Source of the DNA: Kitasatospora terrestris
GTDB lineage: Bacteria; Actinomycetota; Actinomycetes; Streptomycetales; Streptomycetaceae
DNA: 64,000 nt
Assembly (NCBI RefSeq): GCF_039542905.1
Contig: NZ_BAABIS010000001.1
Span: 6,758,001-6,822,000 of the forward strand
Reading direction: 5' to 3'
This document shows positions 1 through 6,971 of the stretch, piece after piece. Every line of letters begins with the position of its first letter. The first letter of the stretch is position 1. Made by a program: the position numbers and the translations under genes. The notes below the pieces were generated by a model that was not told where the DNA came from, did no database searches, and saw only the letters and a list, made by a program, of their open reading frames with translations.

Positions 1-2856
1 GCCGAGCCGGTCGCCCAGCCCGCCGCTGTCGGTCCCGACGGCCGACCGCTTCCGGTGGGTCCGGACGGTCTTCCGCTCGCTGCCGGGCAGCCCTTCGCCG
101 TCGGTCTCGACGGCCAGGTCCCGGCCCCGGCCCAGCCGGTCCAGGTCGGCCCCGAGACGCTGCACCTCGCCGCCCCGGTCGCCCCGCTGCCCGGTGACGC
201 CCAGCCTGCCGCCGTCGGCCCGGACGGACAGCCGCTCGCTCCGGTCGGCGCCGAGACGCTGCACCTCGCCGCCCAGGACGCCGCGCCCACCGCCGACGCC
301 CCGGCCGCTGCGGCGGGGGCCGACGCGGTGTCCGCCGGCGCCGCGCCCACTGACGCCGTGTCCGCCGACGTCGCCCCGGCGCAGCCGCTGGACGCCGCGG
401 TCGTGGCCCCTCAGCCGCCCCTCGCGGACCCGGCGCAGCCCGTCCATGCGCCGGCGGGGGAGTCCCAGGAGCAGCCCGCCCCTGCCCAGCCCGCTCCTGC
501 CCAGCCCGCTCCTGCCGAGCTCGCCGGACCCGAGACCGTCGCCGCGGTCCCGGCCGACGCGACACTCTTGCTGTCCGCGGAAACCGCGCTCGCGCAGGAG
601 CCGGCCGCCGCCGTGCAGCCGGTCGCGGTCGTCGTCGCGGAGCCGGTGGAGGCCCCGGAGGAGGCCCCGGCCCAGGCGGAGATCCCGCCGCAGCAGAGCG
701 GTAGAGGCGGCCAGCACCGCCGGATCTCGGCCTTCCTCGCCGACCCGGCTCCGGCCCTCACCGACCTCGTCCCGGCCGACCTCGCCCCGGCGGAGGCCCC
801 CACCTCCGCCGACCTTCCCCAGGCCGACGCCCCCACCGCCACCTCCGAAGAGCCGAGCGCCACCGTGTCCACCGCAGAGCCCGCCCCGATCGCCGCCGAC
901 CTCCCCCCGGTCGACGCGTCCACCCTCACCCCCGACGCCCCGGCCGCCGAGCAGACGGCCGCCGAGCAGACGACCGTCGAGGCCGTCGCCACCGAGCTCA
1001 TCGTCGAGGCCGCCACCGTCGAGGGCACGACCGCCGAGCCGGTCACCGCCGAGCCGGTCACCGCCGAGCCCGTCACCGCAGAGGACGCCGACGCCGAGCG
1101 GCCGCCGGCCGCCCCGGGCTTCGACGACGCCGGCCGCGACGCGGTGCACCAGGTGATCCGCGAGCGCCGCGACATCCGCAACGGCTTCCGCGGCGACCCG
1201 ATCCCGCACGAGGTGCTGATCCGCGTCCTCGAGGCGGCCCACACCGCGCCGAGCGTCGGCTACTCGCAGCCGTGGGACTTCGTGGTGATCCGCTCGTCCG
1301 AGACCCGCCGCAAGATGCACCAGCTGGCGATGCGACAGCGCGACGAGTACGCGGACTCGCTGCCCAAGGGCCGGGCGAAGCAGTTCAAGGAAATCAAGAT
1401 CGAGGCGATCCTCGAGACCCCGGTCAACATCGTGGTGACCGCCGACCGCACCCGCGGCGGCCGGCACACGCTCGGCCGGCACACCCAGCCGCAGATGGCC
1501 CCGTACTCGGCCGCGCTGGCCGTGGAGAACCTGTGGCTCGCGGCCCGCGCGGAGGGCCTGGGCGTCGGCTGGGTCAGCTTCTTCGACGAGGAGGAGATGG
1601 TCCGCGAGCTCGGCCTGCCCGAGCACCTGGACGTGGTGGCGTACCTGTGCGTCGGCTACGTGGACTCCTTCCCGGACGAGCCGGAGCTGCAGCAGCAGGG
1701 CTGGGCGAAGAAGCGCCCGCTGTCCTGGGTGGTGCACGAGGAGCAGTACGGCAACCGCGCGCTGCCCGGCGAGGAGCCGCACGACCTGCTGTCTGACACC
1801 CTCCGGGGCATCCGCCCGCTGGACGCGAAGGCGCTCGGCGAGGCGTGGGACCGGCAGAAGCGGATGACCAAGCCGGCCGGTTCGCTCGGCATGCTGGAGA
1901 TCATCGCGGCGCAGCTGTCCGGCCTGTCCCGGAAGTGCCCGCCGCCGATCCCGGAGCCCGCCTGCGTGGCGATCTTCGCGGGTGACCACGGCGTGCACGC
2001 CCAGGGCGTGACCCCGTGGCCGCAGGAGGTCACCGGCCAGATGGTGGGCAACTTCCTGGCCGGGGGAGCGGTGGTCAACGCCTTCGCCGCGCAGGTGGGC
2101 GCCGAGGTGTGCGTGGTGGACGTCGGCGTGAAGGTGGACCTGCCGGAGGCGATCCAGCAGGGCCGCACCACCGGTCTGCTGCCGCGCAAGGTCAAGCCGG
2201 GCACGGACGACATGACCCAGGGCCCGGCGATGAGCCGCGACGAGGCGCTGCGGGCGGTCGAGGTGGGCATCGAGACCGCCCGCGACCTGGTCGCGGCCGG
2301 CAACAAGGTGCTGATCACCGGTGACATGGGGATCGCCAACACCACCGCGTCCGCCGCGCTGATCTCGGTCTTCACCGGTGCCGACCCGGTCGAGGTGACC
2401 GGTCGCGGCACCGGCATCGACGACGAGACGCACGCCCGCAAGGTGGACGTGATCCGCCGGGCGCTGGCCCTGCACCAGCCCGACCCGGCGGACCCGATCG
2501 GCGTGGTCGCCGCGGTCGGCGGCCTGGAGCACGCCGCCCTCGCCGGCTTCCTGCTGGGCGCGGCGTCGCTGCGCACCCCGGTGATCCTGGACGGCGTGAT
2601 CGCCGGCTCCGCCGCGCTGGTCGCCAAGGCGATCGCCCCCGAGGTGCTCGCCTCCTGCATCGCCGGCCACCGCTCCGCGGAGCCGGGCCACCAGGCGGCG
2701 CTCGCCAAGCTCGGCCTGCGTCCGCTGATCGACCTCGACCTGCGGCTCGGGGAGGGCACCGGCGCCCTGCTGGCCCTGCCGCTGGTGCAGAGCGCCGCCC
2801 GGGCGATGCACGATGTAGCCACCTTCGACTCCGCCGGGGTCACCGAGAAGGCCTGA
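1..2856 (+). CDS. cobT: BluB-CobT fusion: DMB synthase + nicotinate-nucleotide:DMB phosphoribosyltransferase (5' end outside window)
   Basis: The frame is open from base 1, so the start lies upstream. Three parts are visible. Up to about base 1110 there is a Pro/Ala/Val-rich low-complexity tail with repeats such as VGPDGQPL, ETLHLAA, PAQPA (three tandem copies) and AEPVT (three tandem copies near 1034-1078). Bases 1120-1790 encode a nitroreductase-fold BluB domain (RERRDIRNGFRGDPIP, then APSVGYSQPWDFV), which makes 5,6-dimethylbenzimidazole from FMNH2. From about 1790 to the end is CobT, which activates that base to alpha-ribazole phosphate for the lower ligand of B12. It shows RQKRMTKPAGSLG, GDHGVHAQGVTPWP and a C-terminal GEGTG that by position carries the catalytic Glu. 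Fusing the two makes successive steps one polypeptide. The function of the tail is unknown. Confidence 0.93.
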   Translation, partial: AEPVAQPAAVGPDGRPLPVGPDGLPLAAGQPFAVGLDGQVPAPAQPVQVGPETLHLAAPVAPLPGDAQPAAVGPDGQPLAPVGAETLHLAAQDAAPTADAPAAAAGADAVSAGAAPTDAVSADVAPAQPLDAAVVAPQPPLADPAQPVHAPAGESQEQPAPAQPAPAQPAPAELAGPETVAAVPADATLLLSAETALAQEPAAAVQPVAVVVAEPVEAPEEAPAQAEIPPQQSGRGGQHRRISAFLADPAPALTDLVPADLAPAEAPTSADLPQADAPTATSEEPSATVSTAEPAPIAADLPPVDASTLTPDAPAAEQTAAEQTTVEAVATELIVEAATVEGTTAEPVTAEPVTAEPVTAEDADAERPPAAPGFDDAGRDAVHQVIRERRDIRNGFRGDPIPHEVLIRVLEAAHTAPSVGYSQPWDFVVIRSSETRRKMHQLAMRQRDEYADSLPKGRAKQFKEIKIEAILETPVNIVVTADRTRGGRHTLGRHTQPQMAPYSAALAVENLWLAARAEGLGVGWVSFFDEEEMVRELGLPEHLDVVAYLCVGYVDSFPDEPELQQQGWAKKRPLSWVVHEEQYGNRALPGEEPHDLLSDTLRGIRPLDAKALGEAWDRQKRMTKPAGSLGMLEIIAAQLSGLSRKCPPPIPEPACVAIFAGDHGVHAQGVTPWPQEVTGQMVGNFLAGGAVVNAFAAQVGAEVCVVDVGVKVDLPEAIQQGRTTGLLPRKVKPGTDDMTQGPAMSRDEALRAVEVGIETARDLVAAGNKVLITGDMGIANTTASAALISVFTGADPVEVTGRGTGIDDETHARKVDVIRRALALHQPDPADPIGVVAAVGGLEHAALAGFLLGAASLRTPVILDGVIAGSAALVAKAIAPEVLASCIAGHRSAEPGHQAALAKLGLRPLIDLDLRLGEGTGALLALPLVQSAARAMHDVATFDSAGVTEKA

Positions 2857-2873
2857 CCCCCATCAGGATCCCC

Positions 2874-2909
2874 ACCCCGCACCGGCCCGAGGGCGCGCCG
2901 GTGCGGGGT
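2874..2909 (+). terminator. Hairpin terminator after cobT
   Basis: A perfect 12-bp stem (ACCCCGCACCGG and its complement) encloses a 12-nt loop 17 nt after the cobT stop. There is no long U-tract, as is usual for streptomycete terminators. It lies before the ribosome binding site of the next gene, so read-through rather than full termination is possible. Confidence 0.6.
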
Positions 2910-2953
2910 CGTCCCCTGCCCTTGAGAACCCGCCCACCCAGGAGCTCCCGCCG

Positions 2954-4186
2954 ATGACCGCGCCCACCCCCCACCCCAGCACCGAGGGCCTCACCCCGTA
3001 CCCGGTCGGCCTGCTGCTCGCCGGCCGCCGCGTCGTCGTGGTCGGCGGCGGCCAGGTCGCCCAGCGGCGCCTGCCCGCGCTGATCGCCTCCGGTGCGGAC
3101 GTCCAGCTGATCTCGCCGACCACCACGCCCGCCGTCCACGCGATGGCGGACGCCGGTGAGCTGACCTGGCACGAGCGCCGGTACCAGGACGGCGACCTCG
3201 CCGACACCTGGTACGCGCTGGTCGCCACCGACGACCCGGCCGTCAACACCGCCGTCTCCGCCGAGGCCGAGCTGCGGCGGGTGTTCTGCGCGCGCAGCGA
3301 CGACGCCGCCGCCGCGACCGCGTGGACCCCCGCCTCCGGCCGCGACGGCGGCGCCACCGTCGCGGTCCTCACCGGCGACCCGCGGCACTCCGCCGCGCTG
3401 CGCAACGCCATCGTGGACGGGCTGCGCGACGGTTCGCTGGCGGCCCGGCAGTACCGCGAGCGGACGCCGGGCGTCGCCCTGGTCGGCGGCGGCCCGGGCG
3501 ACCCGGACCTGATCACCGTCCGCGGCCGCCGGCTGCTGGCCGACGCCGACGTGGTGGTCGCCGACCGGCTCGCCCCGCGCGAGCTGCTCGCCGAGCTGCC
3601 GCCGCACGTCGAGGTGATCGACGCCTCGAAGATCCCGTACGGCCGGTACATGGCCCAGGAGGCGATCAACCACACGCTGGTCGAGCACGCCAAGGCCGGC
3701 AAGTTCGTGGTCCGGCTCAAGGGCGGCGACCCGTACGTCTTCGGACGCGGCGGCGAGGAGCTGCTGGCCTGCGTGGAGGCCGGCATCCCGGTCACCGTGG
3801 TGCCGGGCATCTCCAGCTCGATCTCGGTGCCCGCCGCGGTCGGCATCCCGGTGACCCACCGGGGGATGACCCACGAGTTCACCGTGATCTCGGGCCACGT
3901 CGGCCCGGACGAGCGCTCGCTGACCAACTGGGACGCGCTGGCGCAGATGACCGGCACCCTGGTGCTGCTGATGGCCGTCGACAAGATCGGTGCGATCGCC
4001 GCCCGCCTGATCGCCGCGGGCCGCGCCGGGGACACCCCGGTCGCCGTGGTCCAGGAGGGCACTACCGCCGCCCAGCGCCGGGTGGACGCCACCCTCGCCA
4101 CGGTCGCCGACCGGGTCGCCGCGGAGGGCGTCAAGCCCCCGGCGGTCATCGTCGTCGGCGACGTGGTGAACGTCCTCGGGGGCTGA
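2954..4186 (+). CDS. cobA: Uroporphyrinogen-III C-methyltransferase fused to precorrin-2 dehydrogenase (CysG-like)
   Basis: This 410-residue protein makes the shared corrin/siroheme precursor. Residues about 20-165 form the NAD-binding precorrin-2 dehydrogenase part (VVVVGGGQVAQRR at the start of the Rossmann fold). Residues 170-405 are the SAM-dependent SUMT methyltransferase, which methylates uroporphyrinogen III at C2 and C7: VGGGPGDPDLIT, KGGDPYVFGRGGEE and VVPGISSSISVPAAVGIPVT are family signatures. An AGGAG ribosome binding site precedes the ATG by nine bases. It follows the BluB-CobT gene on the same strand, which fits corrinoid metabolism, but siroheme for sulfite/nitrite reductase is equally possible. 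A third activity (ferrochelatase), present in enterobacterial CysG, cannot be judged from sequence alone. Confidence 0.95.
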   Translation: MTAPTPHPSTEGLTPYPVGLLLAGRRVVVVGGGQVAQRRLPALIASGADVQLISPTTTPAVHAMADAGELTWHERRYQDGDLADTWYALVATDDPAVNTAVSAEAELRRVFCARSDDAAAATAWTPASGRDGGATVAVLTGDPRHSAALRNAIVDGLRDGSLAARQYRERTPGVALVGGGPGDPDLITVRGRRLLADADVVVADRLAPRELLAELPPHVEVIDASKIPYGRYMAQEAINHTLVEHAKAGKFVVRLKGGDPYVFGRGGEELLACVEAGIPVTVVPGISSSISVPAAVGIPVTHRGMTHEFTVISGHVGPDERSLTNWDALAQMTGTLVLLMAVDKIGAIAARLIAAGRAGDTPVAVVQEGTTAAQRRVDATLATVADRVAAEGVKPPAVIVVGDVVNVLGG

Positions 4187-4195
4187 CCACCGCCG

Positions 4196-4220
4196 GGGGC
4201 CCGGGCATCCGCCGGGCCCC
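4196..4220 (+). terminator. Hairpin terminator after cobA
   Basis: A nine-bp GGGGCCCGG / CCGGGCCCC stem with a 7-nt loop starts 10 nt after the cobA stop codon. It separates the corrin gene from the methyltransferase gene that starts 34 nt later. Confidence 0.55.
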
Positions 4221-4253
4221 TGGCCGGCCCTCCCCACGTGCGAAGATGAGCCG

Positions 4254-5057
4254 GTGTCCGAGCCACTCACCGTCACCGATCCCGCCGACCCCCGCCTCGC
4301 CGACTACACCGGCCTGACGGACGTCGAGCTGCGCCGCCGCCGCGAGCCCGCCGAGGGCCTGTTCATCGCCGAGGGCGAGAAGGTGATCCGCCGCGCGCTC
4401 GCGGCCGGGTACCGGATGCGCTCGATGCTGCTGACCGCCAAGTGGCTCGGCGTCATGCAGGACGTGATCGACGCGGCCGACGCCCCCGTCCACGTCGTCG
4501 AACCGGCCCTCGCCGAGCAGGTCACCGGCTACCACGTGCACCGCGGCGCGCTCGCCTCGATGGAGCGCAAGCCGCTCCCGGCCGCCTCGGAACTGCTGAT
4601 CGGCGCCCGCCGGGTGGCGGTCCTGGAGGGCCTGGTCGACCACACCAACCTCGGGGCGATCTTCCGCTCCGCCGCGGCGCTCGGCATGGACGCCGTGCTG
4701 CTCTCGCCGGACTGCGCGGACCCGCTGTACCGGCGGGCCGTCAAGACCTCCATGGGCGCGGTGTTCTCCGTGCCGTACGCACGCCTCGACCCGTGGCCGG
4801 GCTCGCTGGCGACCGTCCGCGACGCCGGGTTCGAACTGCTCGCCCTCACCCCGTCCGGTGCGGTCGACCTGGCCGTCGCCCGCCCGCACACGCTGCCCCG
4901 GGCGGCGCTGATGCTCGGCGCCGAGGGCGACGGCCTGACCGCGAAGGCGCTCGCCGCCGCCGACCGGCGGGTGCGCATCCCGATGGCGCACGGCATCGAC
5001 TCGCTGAACGTCGGCGCCGCGGCCGCGGTCGCCTTCTACGCCGTCAACGCGGGCTGA
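4254..5057 (+). CDS. SpoU/TrmH-family RNA 2'-O-methyltransferase
   Basis: This 267-residue protein is a SPOUT-class (trefoil knot) methyltransferase that transfers a methyl group from SAM to ribose 2'-OH in rRNA or tRNA. An N-terminal substrate-binding part (about residues 10-100, with EGLFIAEGEKVIRRA) precedes the catalytic domain. The three family motifs are present: motif 1 around VDHTNLGAIFRSAAALG, motif 2 LMLGAEGDGL and motif 3 RIPMAHGIDSLNVGAAAAVA. The substrate nucleotide cannot be told from sequence. The start is GTG, with only a weak ribosome binding site upstream, so a slightly different start is possible. It is convergent with the XRE regulator 20 bp downstream. Confidence 0.93.
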   Translation: MSEPLTVTDPADPRLADYTGLTDVELRRRREPAEGLFIAEGEKVIRRALAAGYRMRSMLLTAKWLGVMQDVIDAADAPVHVVEPALAEQVTGYHVHRGALASMERKPLPAASELLIGARRVAVLEGLVDHTNLGAIFRSAAALGMDAVLLSPDCADPLYRRAVKTSMGAVFSVPYARLDPWPGSLATVRDAGFELLALTPSGAVDLAVARPHTLPRAALMLGAEGDGLTAKALAAADRRVRIPMAHGIDSLNVGAAAAVAFYAVNAG

Positions 5058-5077
5058 ACCGCCCGGTCCGCGCCCGC

Positions 5078-5629
5078 TCAGACGTGCTCGACCACCATCG
5101 TCGCGGTGGTGTTCGGCTCCAGCGCGGTGAAGATGTGCTTGGCGTCCCCGGCGTAGCTGACGTAGTCGCCGGGGAGCAGCTCGACCGGCTCGTCGACCGG
5201 CCCGACCAGGGCGCGGCCGCTGCCGAGCACCACGTGCTCGACCGTGCCGGGCATGTGCGGGTCGGAGATCCGTGACTCGCCGGGCTGGCTGTCGATCCGG
5301 TAGACGTCGCGCCGCGCGTTCGGCGGGCAGGAGGCCAGCAGGGTCGCCGAGTACGTCGCCTGCTCGGAGTGCATCACCGGGCCCTCGCCCGCCCGGACCA
5401 CCCGGACCTGCGGCCGCGGCGGGTCGACCAGCCGGCTGAACGGCACGCCCAGGGCCGCGCCGATCGCCCACAGCGTCTCCACGCTGGGATTCCCCGAACC
5501 CGACTCCAGCTGCGAGAGCGTCGACTTGGCGATGCCCGCCCGCTTGGCGAGCTCGCTCATCGACACCCCGGCGCGCTCGCGCTCGCGCCGGATGGCGGCG
5601 GCGATCAGGCCGATCAGGTCGGTCTCCAC
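5078..5629 (-). CDS. XRE-family regulator with C-terminal cupin domain
   Basis: This 183-residue protein has an N-terminal helix-turn-helix (residues about 10-65, SELAKRAGIAKSTLSQLESG) and a C-terminal cupin sensor domain (about 110-180, including HMPGTVEHVVLGSGRALVG and LLPGDYVSYAGDAKH). Regulators of this build commonly repress a neighbouring transporter and respond to a small ligand. The azlCD-like exporter genes lie divergently. I chose the GTG at 5629 because a GGAG site sits 8-10 nt upstream. An ATG at 5686 in the same frame would overlap the divergent ribosome binding site and both palindromes. The likely targets are the two CGTTCG-N6-CGAAC palindromes at 5652 and 5700, suggesting joint control of itself and azlC. 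Confidence 0.88.
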   Translation of the reverse strand: METDLIGLIAAAIRRERERAGVSMSELAKRAGIAKSTLSQLESGSGNPSVETLWAIGAALGVPFSRLVDPPRPQVRVVRAGEGPVMHSEQATYSATLLASCPPNARRDVYRIDSQPGESRISDPHMPGTVEHVVLGSGRALVGPVDEPVELLPGDYVSYAGDAKHIFTALEPNTTATMVVEHV

Positions 5630-5651
5630 GTGTTCGCTCCAGGAGTCGATT

Positions 5652-5669
5652 CGTTCGCCTTGACGAACG
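5652..5669. promoter_or_regulatory. Operator-like palindrome, site 1
   Basis: CGTTCG-N6-CGAACG is a perfect 6+6 bp inverted repeat in the gap between the XRE-cupin gene and azlC. A second copy is centred exactly 48 bp away. It is an inferred binding site for the adjacent XRE regulator. Confidence 0.6.
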
Positions 5670-5690
5670 CGGGCTGAGGTGTTCATTCTA

Positions 5691-6458
5691 ATGGACATGC
5701 GTTCGTCATTGCGAACATTGGATCGCTCAACCATCCGCGCCATCGCCCTGGTCTGCCTCGCCGACGCCGTGGTCGGCGCCTCCTTCGGCGCCATCACCGT
5801 CTCCGGCGGCATGGACGCCTGGGTGCCCGTCCTGCTCTCCGTCGTCGTCTTCGCCGGCGGCTCCCAGTTCGCCGCCGTCGGCGTGCTGCTCGCCGGCGGC
5901 AGCGCCCTCGCCGCCGTCGCCGCGGGCCTCGTGCTCAACACCCGCCTGCTCCCGTTCGGCTTCGCCGTCGCCGACGTCCTCGACGGCCCCCGTTGGAAGC
6001 GCCTGCTCGGCGCCCACCTGATCACCGACGAGGCCACCGCCTTCGCCCTCCAGCAGCCCGACCGCGCCCGGCGGCGCGCCGCGTACTGGGCCAGTGGGCT
6101 CGGGCTGTTCGTGATCTGGAACGTCGCGGTCGTCCTCGGCGCCCTCGCCGGCGGCGCGATCGGCGACACCGACGCCCTCGGCCTGGACGCCGCCTTCCCC
6201 GCCGTCCTGCTCGCCCTCGTCCTCCCCGCCGTCACCACCGACCGCCCGACCCGCCGCGCCGCCCTCCTCGGCGCAGCCCTCGCGGTGGCCGCCACCCCCT
6301 TCCTCCCGCCGGGCATCCCCGTCCTCCTCGCCCTCGCGGGCCTCGCCCTCGCCGCACCCGGGAAGACCCCCGCCCCCGACCCGGACACCCCGCACCCGGC
6401 GGCCGACCCGGCCCCGGCGCCACCCGCCGCCGGGGCCCGGACTCCCGCGGACCGCTGA
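5691..6458 (+). CDS. azlC: AzlC-family branched-chain amino acid exporter, large subunit
   Basis: This 255-residue, very hydrophobic protein belongs to the AzlC/YgaZ family, which works with a small AzlD subunit to export branched-chain amino acids or analogues through the membrane. Family features are ADAVVGASFGAI near the N-terminus, FAGGSQFAAVG, NTRLLPFGFA, and LITDEATAFA. About six to seven membrane segments are predicted. The last 35 residues form a Pro/Ala/Asp-rich cytoplasmic tail. The ATG at 5691 is favoured because GAGGTG lies nine bases upstream; ATG 5697 and GTG 5679 are alternatives. Palindrome site 2 falls just inside the coding start, suggesting repression by a roadblock or by promoter overlap. 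Confidence 0.88.
   Translation: MDMRSSLRTLDRSTIRAIALVCLADAVVGASFGAITVSGGMDAWVPVLLSVVVFAGGSQFAAVGVLLAGGSALAAVAAGLVLNTRLLPFGFAVADVLDGPRWKRLLGAHLITDEATAFALQQPDRARRRAAYWASGLGLFVIWNVAVVLGALAGGAIGDTDALGLDAAFPAVLLALVLPAVTTDRPTRRAALLGAALAVAATPFLPPGIPVLLALAGLALAAPGKTPAPDPDTPHPAADPAPAPPAAGARTPADR
5700..5717. promoter_or_regulatory. Operator-like palindrome, site 2
   Basis: CGTTCG-N6-CGAACA repeats site 1 with the same spacing and one changed outer base. It overlaps the first codons of azlC. Confidence 0.55.
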
Positions 6459-6503
6459 CCCCACCCGCGGCGCCGTGACCGCGCCCGACGTCCCCGCCCC
6501 GTC

Positions 6504-6525
6504 AGGGACGCGGGGAACTGCGCGC
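6504..6525. repeat. Streptomycete dispersed intergenic repeat (fragment)
   Basis: The stretch AGGGACGCGGGGAACTGCGC, in the azlC-azlD gap, matches a short sequence that I recall as recurring between genes throughout Streptomyces genomes. The identification is from memory and its role is unknown. The rest of the 155-bp gap holds only the azlD ribosome binding site. Confidence 0.45.
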
Positions 6526-6613
6526 AGCGGCAGGCGCCGAGCCGCACCGGCCCGCGGACCTCCTGCCCCCGTCGACCCGCCCCCGGCCACGTCCTCCTGA
6601 AAGGAGCGCCCCC

Positions 6614-6922
6614 ATGCCCCTGTTCGCGGTCCTCGCCCTCGCCGCCGGCACCCTCGCCCTGCGCCTGGCCGGCCCCACCTTCCGTACGCGCTTCGAGTTC
6701 CCGCCCCGCCTGGAGCGCCTGTTCGCCGTCGCGGCGACCGTCCTGCTGCTCGCCCTGGCCGCGACCGCCGCCCTCACCCAGGGCCCGGAGTTCGCCGGGT
6801 GGGCCCGCCCCGCAGGCGTCGCGGTGGCCGGCGTCCTCGCCCTGCGCCGCGCGCCGTTCCCGCTGGTCGTCCTCGCCGCAGCCGGCACCACCGCCGCCCT
6901 CCGCGCCTGCGGAATCGCCTGA
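6614..6922 (+). CDS. azlD: AzlD-family exporter small subunit
   Basis: This 102-residue protein is almost wholly hydrophobic, with about four membrane segments, the size and character of AzlD/YgaH. It is expected to pair with the AzlC-like protein encoded 155 bp upstream to form the exporter. It retains TLALRLAGP near the N-terminus and the short hydrophilic stretch (ALRRAPFPLVVLAAAGTTAA) seen in the family. AAAGGAG sits ten bases before the ATG. The gap to azlC is wider than in most azlCD pairs and contains a dispersed repeat, so the genes may be less tightly coupled than usual. Confidence 0.82.
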   Translation: MPLFAVLALAAGTLALRLAGPTFRTRFEFPPRLERLFAVAATVLLLALAATAALTQGPEFAGWARPAGVAVAGVLALRRAPFPLVVLAAAGTTAALRACGIA

Positions 6923-6971
6923 GCCGAGGCGCTCCTGCGGCGCTCGCTGCGACGTCCGCCGCGGCGCCCGC

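Noticed and set aside
2857..2953. Possible cobalamin riboswitch before cobA
   Set aside because: Only 97 bp are available, mostly the cobT terminator. No B12-box-like or multi-stem leader fits.
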